From Rheum nobile (Eukaryota > Streptophyta > Magnoliopsida > Caryophyllales > Polygonaceae), in assembly GCA_027886185.1 (NCBI GenBank), contig WOAB01000055.1, forward strand, positions 1 to 64,000: a stretch of DNA of 64,000 nucleotides, given 5' to 3'. The notes beneath the pieces are model-generated. The model worked only from the letters and a program-made list of their open reading frames with translations. It was not told the origin of the DNA and did no database searches. Of the stretch, positions 1 through 8,723 are shown piece by piece. Both the position numbers and the translations under genes were made by a program. Position 1 is the first letter of the stretch. Each line of letters begins with the position of its first letter.

Positions 1-1305
1 AAAATAATTGCCCAAAAGATCTCAACCAGATTAACGAAATAACTAAAACATTTGAAAACCACCGTCGACTCCATAGTCCTTCTATTCTTCTGAACTACTT
101 TCTGTCTGATGTGCCGAATCTAACGGATGACACCAGCCCATATGCGGAGAACAAAGTTTATGGGTTAGTCTACTTGCATAGACTAGCAAGGGTACAAAGC
201 AGAAGGTTCGAAGTAGTTGTATTAGGTTAGACTCATCGTTTCTCGAATGATAACCGATAACGATAATCAACCTTCATACTTCTACTGAATAATAACAATA
301 GGTATGCACAAGAGAAGATTCCAACTGAAGTGAATCTTATCGGAAAGAATGACAAAGTCTGGAACTTTAAAGAATCACAGTATCGCATTCGAGCGATTTT
401 AAAAGCTGACTTAGATGTTTCGGTCCACGACCAACCTCATCGCCTACAGCGAATTCAGATTGGAAAGAGAACGTACTCTGATCAAAAGTCGAGACGAGCT
501 TTCCTAGCTGCACTATCGCTTAGCTGCACTACTCGCCAAAGGTTTATTAATTATGTGCGTCGAGTAGCACTTATCTGATTTATGTTTCAAAAACACACAT
601 CACGTTATTAGACTTTTACATGTGTACCCCACCATTGGGTCGACACATCTTAGTATACGTTTCATCGAGAGTGACGCACACCAGAAGGTTTGTGACACCA
701 GCTAAGTGTCCTGCCTCTACACACTTGTGAAAGAGACCGGTCATGACCTTAAAATGGTATTGGATGGGGATGAGCCACCCCTCTACCCGATTATAAAGAA
801 ACGACTGGACGGGGTCCGAGTAACGTTCCTATCTAACAGTGCTAACTAAACAGTTCCATCACAACAATAGTTCAGGATAAATCCATATAAATGCCCGCAA
901 GGCGATCATAAATAATAGCGTTGTTCTAGCAGATATACAACCTATTATAATATCAATATTTTGTTTTCCAAAACCATTTCTAGACAAATAGAGTATTCAT
1001 TCCAAATTAATTACTCAGATAAACTACTATTAATTAATGTAAATATGGAACGAATGAGCAAGAGCGAACCGCCACTTGCCTTAATCCGCAGAATAGAAAC
1101 AAGCCTAACGATGATGGGATTCCGGGCTCGACACGGGTATAGCTCCGACAGCACAACAACCTTCGAGTCGACCCATAAGAGAAACCATAAGTTAGATCCG
1201 ACATAACAATAGTACGAATCTAAAGACGACGAAAGAAATCGAAAGGAAACGACGCCACAACAATGACCACCAAAGCCAAAAGCCCAAAAAGGAATTCTGG
1301 ACACT

Positions 1306-1383
1306 GGCGGCGGTCGCCGTTCTTGGCGGCGGTCGCCGCAGTTCATCACGACGGTCGCCGTGAAGAACACGGCGGTCGCCGTG
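1306..1383. repeat. GC-palindrome cluster A in the old Tekay-like LTR
   Basis: Four units of the type GGCGGTCGCCGT are spaced about 16-25 bases apart. Each unit is close to its own reverse complement. Read in the LTR's transcription sense (minus) the units are ACGGCGACCGCC, the same string that is clustered in the Athila-like element at 3438-3585. The younger LTRs of this family have a different motif at the matching place (about 36990-37055). Confidence 0.75.
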
Positions 1384-1734
1384 AAGAACTCAGACGACAG
1401 AAGCGGCGAGAAAACTCACCCAAAACACGAGCGACTCGGCCTCCTTCGACTTGCTTTGATTTCTAACCTCCAAGGCTACCAAAAGCTTCACAAAGGCACT
1501 CTGGAAACACCACCAAACGACCTCCGGCGAAAGCTTCAGAAATCCGGCGAGGCACAACTCCGGTGAGGCAAGAATTTGGGAGAGCTTGGGCTGTGGATTG
1601 AGCTCAAAACCCCTCCCAAACACCTCCTTTTATAGCCAAATGCCAAGAAACACAATCATGGCCCTACGAAGAGCTACTCCGGCGCTGCCAGAGCCACGCC
1701 GGCGACCTTCGGGCAAGGACCTCCGGACAACAAC

Positions 1735-1862
1735 GACGGCGGGTGCCGTCATAAATGCGGCGGGTGCCACCATAGGCCTGGTGTCCCCAGCTAGGAGAAG
1801 ACCCAGCTTGCTCCTCGAGCCTTGTGACGGCGGGAGCCGCCACTGTACGGCGGGCGCCGCCC
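1735..1862. repeat. GC-palindrome cluster B in the old Tekay-like LTR
   Basis: Four further units, variants GGCGGGTGCC, GGCGGGAGCCGCC and GGCGGGCGCCGCC, lie in the promoter-distal half of the LTR. The variant set (T, G and A at the centre) mirrors the GACC, GCCC and ACCC variants of the Athila-like element. Confidence 0.7.
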
Positions 1863-2109
1863 TTGGCTTTGCCGCCTCCTCAGCTCTTAGACGAAAACGA
1901 TATTAACCCGGGATAAAATTATCGTACGCGAACGAGTATTAAAACCCAAAGCACGTCGTCTGTATTTTATTTCACTGAGAAAAATATTACAGATACAGAG
2001 AGCATTACCGAACGTCTTAAACTCTCTGAATTAAATCCGACGTACATAACGGGTACTCGGAAAAAATCCCGGAACTCTATAAATAGCTTACAAAATACGG
2101 GGTATCACA

Positions 2110-2538
2110 CGTGTGGCCCTCCCCCGAAGTCGAAATGGCAGCCTCGTCTCAGATCCGGCGATCGTCGCTGCGCGTCCAATGCTGCCATTGTTGGCCCAAA
2201 TCGCCCTAAATTTGTCTCACGGCGGTGTCGCCACTCCGAATCTGTCTTTTTCCTTCTGGAATCTCCAGTGATTGAAGCTTCTTTTTCCTTCAGGAATCTC
2301 AAGTGAACCCTACCGCCTTACAACTTCTAATATATGTCGTCGTTGGTGTCACCACTAGGAATTTGGAAGAAGATTGCATTTTAGATATCATATGTAAGAT
2401 TGCATCCGTTGTGCAAGTAATCAAGGCCTGAAGAAATCCAACTTAGAAATATGGCATGACTACATTTATGTTTGTAAAGAAGAAACTGGAATTCTAAAGA
2501 CACCTTTTGTTGCATTTGAAAATAATATGGGTATGTAT
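2110..2538. other. Unassigned GC-rich to AT-rich spacer
   Basis: This segment lies between the LTR end and the EBP1 fragment. It contains no ORF that I recognise. It holds a short near-duplication (CCTTCTGGAATCTCCAGTGA and CCTTCAGGAATCTCAAGTGA, about 2262-2305). It could be 5' flanking DNA carried along with the EBP1 fragment or a separate captured piece. Confidence 0.4.
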
Positions 2539-2961
2539 GTATGTGTTCCTTGCATATTTAATTTCAATTTGGTTGCTATGTAGTGTTTGGGTTTTGAGGA
2601 GAAGGAGTTGGATCTCACTTCTCCTGATGTCGTTACCAAGTACAAGAGCGCTGCTGAAATTGTGAACAGTTAAAGCTTCTGATTCTCAATCTGTTATGTT
2701 ACTTGATGTTTGCGCTTCGTATGTTTGTTAAGGGATTTGAATGTTCATGTTGAATATTCCCTGTTTTTTGTATGGATGGGCAGAGGCTTTGCAGCTAGTT
2801 GTGTCGGAATGTAAACCTAAGGCCAAAATTGTTGACTTGTGCGAGAAAGGAGACTCTTATATCACAAAGTGAGTGCTCTGCTCTTGAGACATCGATCTCC
2901 AATTTCTTTATATGCGTTTGTATGTGTTCCTTGCATATTTAATTTCAATTTGGTTGCTATG
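2539..2961 (+). repeat. 42-bp direct repeat flanking the EBP1 fragment (2539-2580 and 2920-2961)
   Basis: The 42 bases that begin GTATGTGTTCCTTGC and end GGTTGCTATG occur identically at 2539-2580 and 2920-2961, one copy on each side of the two EBP1 exons. Directly after the second copy, CTTATATCACA followed by GAGTGAG repeats the exon-2/intron-2 junction seen at 2856-2873. This patchwork looks like filler DNA copied from nearby during break repair. Confidence 0.8.
2596..2868 (+). pseudogene. EBP1: EBP1 (ERBB3-binding protein 1 / PA2G4-like) fragment, first two coding exons
   Basis: The first exon piece (2596-2668) reads EEKELDLTSPDVVTKYKSAA and continues EIVN. After a 115-base intron with a GT start (2669) and CAG end (2783), the second (2784-2868) reads KALQLVVSECKPKAKIVDLC followed by EKGDSYI. 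This matches the N-terminus of plant EBP1, a metalloaminopeptidase-fold protein without protease activity that acts in growth and ribosome biogenesis. The join restores the codon for K exactly, and a good donor (GTGAGT) follows at 2869. No start codon in frame and no further exons are present, so this is a fragment. The introns mean it moved as DNA and not through mRNA. It may be a capture by a transposon or a broken segmental duplicate. Confidence 0.85.
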
Positions 2962-3052
2962 CGTTTGTATGTGTTCCTTATATCACAGAGTGAGGTCGCG
3001 TGGGACTTGTTGGATAGTAAAGTTTTAGAACTTACCCATCATTTTTTTTGAC

Positions 3053-3167
3053 GACGTCTAGATAGGTCATCATCCTTTCGTCTTTGGCGGTATATGATCC
3101 TTGCACTTGGTTGACGATCAGGAGAGAGTCGCATGTGGCTTCGATGTGCTGGATCGTGAGATCTTAT
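3053..3167 (-). pseudogene. Tat aRH RNase H, C-terminal segment
   Basis: Leftward translation gives a segment containing DSLLIVNQVQGSYTAKDERM, the typical RNase H end of plant Tat elements. It joins the segment at 10080-10214 once the Athila-like insertion and one GCGAG copy are left out. One in-frame TAA lies just inside the junction. The sequence stops being retroelement-like at about 3053, so the integrase and 3' LTR were lost by deletion. Confidence 0.8.
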
Positions 3168-3172
3168 GCGAG

Positions 3173-4525
3173 TGATAAGCGCTACTTTGTAGGGCTTAAG
3201 TAAGAGTCATTAGAGGTTTTATTAGTGTCATTCGGGTAGATTTAGACACATTCATGTGCATGGAGTTTGGAGGCGAATTTGGTGTATTTGGAGGTGTTTG
3301 AGCTATTTTGGAGATCATAGGAGATACTGAGGAGAAGTTACCAGTAGTAGACGCCAAGGAGTTATGAAGTATTGGCGAGGAGGTGCTGAAGACACGCTTT
3401 CGGGAGCTGAAGAGACAAAGGAGGAAGAAACGAGTGCACGGCGACCGCCGCGCAACTTACGGCGACCGCCGCCAATTCCTGCCCAGAGAAGCTAGTTACG
3501 ACTTGGTTACGGCGCCCGCCGTGGAAATGCGGCACCCGCCGCAATTACGGCGCCCGCCGTGGAGGTTGCAGCGACCGCCGTGCATGTCTGAAGTCTGCCG
3601 AGCCGATTTTCCTTATATGTTATTTCGCATTATTTTATTACGTTTTTATTATTTCGTTTTAGGTTAACTTAGCTTTATTTCCTTTAGTATTTAAGGGTTG
3701 AGAGAAGGCTTGTTTTGCCTATCATCTTGAATTCTCTCTCGAACCCTATTTCCATTCTACGTATTTGCTATGAAGAACTAAGCCGCCCTGGCTTAGTCAG
3801 ACGCTAAAGCTTTCGTTTTGATTCAGTTGTGAGATTCTTGTTCTTAATCTATTGCATGGTTTTTATCTTTCTCTTGCTTAAGTTGCTTATGATTGATATT
3901 GATAATCTCTATTTGGACGCAACTAGGGTTTGTCGTTATTGATCTATTGCTAGATCTAGATTGTTACTGGTTGAGCATATCTATTTCAGAGTAGCAACTG
4001 CATCGTACTAGTATCTGGTTGTGCTAGTCTTATGCAGAAGAGAACTCATTTACATTCTAGGATAAAAGCTGGTTGTTTTATGCTAGAATTATATCCAACT
4101 ATATTCCTATTCTTAACGTTGCTGTTAAACTGAATCTTGATAGTTTTAGAGTTGTTTAATTAGTTAGTGCTAATAGTATCTGGTTGTGCTATTAGTTATA
4201 TCTGAAAAGGAATTGGAATTTCCATTGCATGAGATTTTGAATGAGTATCTAGGATCAACTTGTCATACGAATAGTGGATGTTGTTTGACTAAGTGTTTTT
4301 CCCATCACTGATTTCACAACTTTGAGTCTGTTTACCTTTTGCATGCTTAGAATTACTAAAATAAACAAAACCCTCCTTTGGTTACTTTGGATTGACATAC
4401 AAATTGCATATTAAGATAGAATTCGCCTCCCTGTGGATTCTACCTGTACTTACCTAGGACTACGGTTTAAGGTTTGTTTGGATATTTTGCATAGTAGGAA
4501 TTAGAACGACAAATTCCTGTTATCA
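3173..4525 (+). repeat. 5' LTR of the Athila-like element
   Basis: It starts TGATAAGCGC and ends CCTGTTATCA. It contains the six-unit CGGCG-type palindrome cluster at 3438-3585. Downstream, a GATTGATATTGATAATC segment and a twice-repeated TAGTATCTGGTTGTGCTA segment (4008-4025 and 4170-4187) are visible. The termini are proven by the GCGAG duplication and by the second copy at 8724-10074. Confidence 0.9.
3438..3585 (+). repeat. Six-unit GC-palindrome cluster in the 5' LTR
   Basis: Units begin at about 3438, 3459, 3509, 3529, 3547 and 3568, of the forms ACGGCGACCGCCG, ACGGCGCCCGCCGT and GCGGCACCCGCCG. The spacing is irregular. The same cluster is in the 3' LTR at 8989-9135. Related units occur in the coding region (6012-6213) and 3' region (7511-7614) of the same element. 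Confidence 0.85.
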
Positions 4526-4528
4526 AAT

Positions 4529-4546
4529 TGGCGCCGTTGCCGGGGA
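4529..4546 (+). other. Primer-binding site of the Athila-like element
   Basis: TGGCGCCGTTGCCGGGGA lies 3 bases after the LTR end. This string is the primer-binding site usually seen in plant Athila and Ogre/Tat elements. It fixes the plus orientation. Confidence 0.85.
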
Positions 4547-4604
4547 GGCAATAATCTATTTTGTGTGTGTGATTTGTGTCCCAATCTTGGTGTGAACCTA
4601 TCTT

Positions 4605-6004
4605 ATGGTTCACACCCGTGTTACTAATAATCTACCTCTAGTTTTTGATCCAGAAATCAAAAGAACTTTTCTTCAAGCTCGCAGGGCTGCGAATACACTA
4701 CTTCAGGAAGCTGATACAATGGCTGATCAACGTGTTACTCTGGAGTCCTTGACAGCTCCTAACTTGGAGCAACCAACTCGTGCTGTACAAGAGTAGTCCA
4801 TTTACTCCCGAAATTCAGTGGAACCCCGCTTGAGGATCCTATTCAGCACCTGGATGAGTTTCTTGAGGTCTGCACTAGCATGCGACCGTCTGATATTACT
4901 GAAGATCAGATGAGGTTGAGAGTCTTTTCCTTTTCTCTGAAGGACTCAGCGAAGGACTGGTATCATTCTTTACCGCCAGGAAGCATCACTACTTGGGTGA
5001 ATTTGAAGAAGGTGTTTCTTGATAAATACTTTCCAGCAATCAAGTCCAATCAGCTCAAGAAGAAGATCTGCAATGTAGAGCAACTGTCTAATGAGTCTCT
5101 CTATGATTATTATGAACACTTCAAGAAGCTGGTGAAGAGTTGCCCCTACCATGGTTATGTTAATCATGATCTGATTCTTTATCTGCATGGAGGACTCCAT
5201 GAAGATGATCGTCGGATGGTAAATTCTGCATGTGGTGGGAATATTCTGAAGAGGACTTACGAAGAGGCTCAAGAGATATTTGTTACTCTGGCAGATGACT
5301 CTAGGCAGTACAGTGGGAGAGGTTCCCAAAGCTTGGTAGTTGCTAGTTCTCAATCAAGGATTGATCAAGCTAATTTTGATGTGCTGAGAGAGGAGGTGAG
5401 GCGTCTGAAGCTGAAAGGTACGCCTCAGCAGGCTAAGGCCTGTGAGATTTGTCACGACGACTTGCACCCTACTGACTCGTGCCCCACTCTACAAGAGGAG
5501 GTGAATGCAGTGGGAGGATATCAGCAGAGGCCCAGGCATGATCCCTACTCCAATACATACAATCCTGGTTGGAGGGATCATCCTAACTTCAGATGGAGAG
5601 ACCCAGAACAAAATCAACAACAGGGTCATCCTCAACAACCTAGGCCACCATTTGTGCCACAACCTCAAGGGCAGAGTTCGAATCCGTCCTCGTGTATGGA
5701 GGATATGATGAAGATGCTGATGCAGAGCCACGTAAACCTCAATGAGAATGTTGCTAAGTTGTCTAAGAAACAGTTGCAGTTCCAAGAGACTACACAATCC
5801 AGCATTCAGAACTTGGAAAGGCAATTTGGCCAGATCTCTCAGGTGGTGAGCAAGCTTGACGCGATGATTTCTGGTAAACTTCCATCTCAAACGGAAGTGA
5901 ACCCGAACATTAGGAATGTCAATGCTATGACTCTGAGGAGCGGGAAGAGGCTCGAAGAGGATGACTCTGAGGTCGACAAGGAAGCGGATCAGGAGCTGGA
6001 ATAG
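4605..6004 (+). pseudogene. gag of the Athila-like element, frame-shifted once
   Basis: The ORF opens with ATG at 4605 (MVHTRVTNNLPLVFDPEIKR) and runs to a stop at 4796. The reading continues in another frame, open through about 4880-6004. A single 1-2 base slip near 4780-4800 therefore breaks it. The capsid core is recognisable around 4830-5350, with FSFSLKDSAKDWYHSLPPGS and TWVNLKKVFLDKYFPA. A Cys-rich stretch (CEICHDDLHPTDSCP) stands in for the zinc knuckle. A glutamine-rich tail ends in the family signature NVNAMTLRSGKRLEE. A TAG at 6002-6004 then interrupts the frame that continues into protease. Confidence 0.85.
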
Positions 6005-6325
6005 AACAGCGACGGCGACCGCTGTGCAACTTACGGCACCCGCCGTGACATCGACGGCGACCGCCGTGAATACCACGGTGCCCGCCGTGAAAATGACTCA
6101 GCTCTCGAATTTTCTGATGAAAATTGCGGCGCCCGCCGTGACGGTGAGCAAAATCCTAAACTTTCTGATGATGTTCACGGTGCCCGTCGTACTTCTTATG
6201 GCGCCCGCCGCCCCTCTGAAGCCGATGCTGAGGCTGAGAAGGAGTATGTACCTCCAATTTTTCCTGAGTGGAAGCCCGTTGCACCATTCCCATCTGCATT
6301 GAAGCGTACCAAGCCACTTGCGTAG
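6005..6325 (+). pseudogene. gag-protease linker encoding G-D/A-R-R repeats between two TAG stops
   Basis: The gag frame continues past the TAG at 6002 and codes for repeated YGTRR, DGDRR, HGARR, CGARR and YGARR pentapeptides, then AEKEYVPPIFPEWKPVAPFP, a motif common just before the protease of such elements. A second TAG at 6323-6325 interrupts before the protease. The pentapeptides are encoded by the GC-palindrome units (about seven between 6012 and 6213). The frame has otherwise stayed open, so the repeats were part of the polyprotein. Confidence 0.7.
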
Positions 6326-6334
6326 GACAAGGAC

Positions 6335-7333
6335 ATGTTTGAGATGTTCAGAAATGTTGAGGTCAACATGCCTCTCCTAAATTTGATCAAGCAGATGTGC
6401 ACCACGAAGAGAAACCAGGACAGGAACAGCAAGAAGAAGGTCAAGGTAAGCGAGCATGTCTCTGCTATTTTTCAGAAGCGCTTACCCAAGAAGTGTGGCG
6501 ACCCAGGTATGTTCACCATCCCCGTCACTATTGGAGGTACTAAGTTCAATAAAGCTATGTTAGATTTGGGTGCCTCCATTAATGTTTTACCTTTATCTCT
6601 TTGTGAATCCTTAAGATTAGGACCCATCCATGCGACCAAAATTTCCATTCAGTTAGCTGATAGATCTAGTGTGTGTCCTATAGGGATAGTGGAGGATGTT
6701 TTGGTTAGGGTTGGTGATCTTACATTTCCTGCTGACTTCTATGTGCTTGATATGGAACATGATATGCATGCAGCCCCTATTCTGTTAGGGAGACCCTTCT
6801 TGAAAACTGCCAACACTAAGATCAATGTGAGTACTGGTTCCTTGACTATGGAATTTGATGGCCAAACCATTAATTATAATATCTATGAAGCCATGAAATT
6901 CCCTTCTGATGATCATTCTTTGTGTGCAATTGATATCCTTGAGCCTGTGGTGCAAAATGTTTTTGATGAGGACCACCTAGATGACACACCACCTATTGTT
7001 CATTCTAGCTTGGATATTGCTATATCTACTGACTTGCAGGAAGGTGTTACTGAGTGGGACGCTTGCTATAAGCTCCCTCCGGAGCTTCCAGGTAAATCAC
7101 CTTTGCTGCTAACTCCGAGCGAGAGGCTCGTTCCATCTTTGGTGCAGGTCCCTGAAGTTAAGGATAAACACCCCCCTGATCGATCTAAGCATGGGGTAGA
7201 CGCAACTAAGAAGGTCAAGATGGAGAAGCCGCTGAAGAAGAAGCATGGTCTAAGGTTCAAACCTTTCCATGATTGGTTCAGGAAGGAGGTATGGATTGAG
7301 AAGGTTCCTAAAGAGCCTGATGATATGGATTGA
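6335..7333 (+). CDS. Retroviral-type aspartic protease of the Athila-like element
   Basis: The segment is in the same frame as gag. It carries the active-site region MLDLGASINVLPLSLCESL (residues about 71-89; D-L-G-A in place of D-S/T-G-A, as is usual in these lineages) and the downstream ILLGRPFLKTA flap/hydrophobic motif at about residues 149-159. The ATG at 6335 is only the first Met after the TAG at 6323. In an active element this would be part of the gag-protease polyprotein. The C-terminal part is Lys-rich and ends at a proper stop at 7333. RT, which should follow, is absent. Confidence 0.85.
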   Translation: MFEMFRNVEVNMPLLNLIKQMCTTKRNQDRNSKKKVKVSEHVSAIFQKRLPKKCGDPGMFTIPVTIGGTKFNKAMLDLGASINVLPLSLCESLRLGPIHATKISIQLADRSSVCPIGIVEDVLVRVGDLTFPADFYVLDMEHDMHAAPILLGRPFLKTANTKINVSTGSLTMEFDGQTINYNIYEAMKFPSDDHSLCAIDILEPVVQNVFDEDHLDDTPPIVHSSLDIAISTDLQEGVTEWDACYKLPPELPGKSPLLLTPSERLVPSLVQVPEVKDKHPPDRSKHGVDATKKVKMEKPLKKKHGLRFKPFHDWFRKEVWIEKVPKEPDDMD

Positions 7334-8708
7334 GGTTGTTCGAGTAGTATGTCGAGCCACGACATTAACTAAGGCGCTGATCGGGAGGCAACCCGATGTT
7401 AGGTAGTTTATTTTCCTTCCCTTAGTCATTTTCTTTTGTTTTTCCTTTTACGTTTTTCCTTTCTGTGTCGAACTAACTTGCAGGAAGCGTTTCAAAGTGA
7501 AGAAGGAGTTCACGGCGCCCGTCACCGACCTTACGGCGCCCGCCGTTTTCGCCCCCTTCGACACTTTGCTTACGGCAAATGACGGTGACTGCCGTTTAAT
7601 TACGGCGATCGCCGCCATTCTCAGATTCGTTTTCTTAATCTAAAAAAAAAATAAAAAAATCTACCGGAGGCCAGCTGTCCAGCGTTTCCTATGGAGAGAT
7701 GGTGCGTATCATGTTGTCAAGGAGGAGACATTATCCCCACTTTGTATTTGACAACGATGATGGCCCTATAATTGGCAGCTGAGGAGGAGGAACACTAGGG
7801 TCCATACCACGATTACATCTGGGCCCATTTTTGTGTTCGTTGAAGGCCGTGCAGCCCTGCTTTCCTACATAACCACCACACCCCACGATGGATCCCTATG
7901 GTTGCAGGGTAGATGAAGATTATGGTGTTGATGCCGACACCCGATACATGGACGTTTATTGAGTACACCGCCAGCGACAAGGAAGTGTCCAAGCCAACTC
8001 GGCAACGTTGTGAATTATTTTTTTGCTTTTCCCTGTGCTTTATTCTTGTGTCTTTCATTACATTGAAGACAATGCAATGTTTAAGCATGGGGTGGGGTTT
8101 TATACTTGCTATGTTGCTGAGGAGAAAAATGAAAAAAAATGAAAAGAGCCAAAAATTGAAAAAAGGCTATCATAAAAATCCTGGGATAGGTCGAAAATCT
8201 GAAAGGGCGGCCTAGGTAATAAGCAGGTGGCTTGGACCAACATTAGGCTGGGGTAATATGTAGTCAAGAGTGACGTGAGCTTATGTGAGCACATCTATTG
8301 GAAAATGAAATGAGTGGCTTGGTGAAAACCCGAAAGGGCGCCTTGGCAAAATGAGCGAAAAAGAAGAAGAGTGATTTTAGGATTTCTCACTATTCTTGGC
8401 GAGACGTCATAAGAAGAGGAGTCAAAGAAGGATTGTCGGATAGGTCACTCTGGAAGACATAAGGAGCAATAGATGGAGGCTAGGATTAGAGGTTACTCAC
8501 ACTTTTGGATGTCCGGGTTAGCTTGGGGGAAGTACTCTGCTTGCCCCTTAAGCTTGTTGAGTTGTGGATGTGTTGTGAATGAGATTGGTGCCAGGAGCTT
8601 GGCATGGGTTAGGTGACTCTTAGTTGGAGGATATGCTTCCTGAGACCTTGGATGCTACATTGGAGGAGTAGACTCTTTATTAGTTTACTCGAGGACGAGC
8701 AAAGGTCT
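7334..8708 (+). other. Non-coding 3' region of the Athila-like element
   Basis: About 1.4 kb lies between the protease stop and the 3' LTR. It has no RT or integrase similarity. It holds four GC-palindrome units at 7511-7614. It also holds an A-rich stretch at 7641-7656 and a second copy of the polypurine-like string TAAGCATGGGGTGG at 8082-8095. I see no gene. Confidence 0.6.
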
Positions 8709-8723
8709 AAGCATGGGGTGGTT
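8709..8723 (+). other. Polypurine tract of the Athila-like element
   Basis: AAGCATGGGGTGGTT directly abuts the 3' LTR start TGATAAG at 8724. This is the expected position of the plus-strand primer. Confidence 0.75.

Larger units (their letters stand above)
1..2109 (-). mobile_element. Partial LTR of a Tekay-like Ty3/gypsy element, old copy
   Basis: This sequence aligns along its length with the LTRs at 35444-37820 and 43986-46371 (shared tracts include the ATCTGATGTGCCGAATC and AACGGATGACACCAGCC segments) but is clearly more diverged. It starts about 250 bases inside the LTR because the window begins there, and it ends in GGTATCACA, the counterpart of GGATATTACA in the younger copies. The LTR is transcribed leftward, judged from the intact element of the same family. 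What follows at 2110 is neither a polypurine tract nor a primer-binding site, so this is either a 5' LTR whose element lies to the left of the window or a solo LTR. It carries two clusters of a GC-rich palindromic motif. Confidence 0.8.

Noticed and set aside
3383..3667. Arg-rich ORF in the Athila-like LTR
   Set aside because: It is made of the GC-palindrome units read in frame and lies in an LTR; the copy in the 3' LTR has the start codon at a different place.
5489..6076. Long open frame on the minus strand opposite gag of the Athila-like element
   Set aside because: It lies wholly opposite the gag frame, which has recognisable motifs, and its own sequence has no known similarity.
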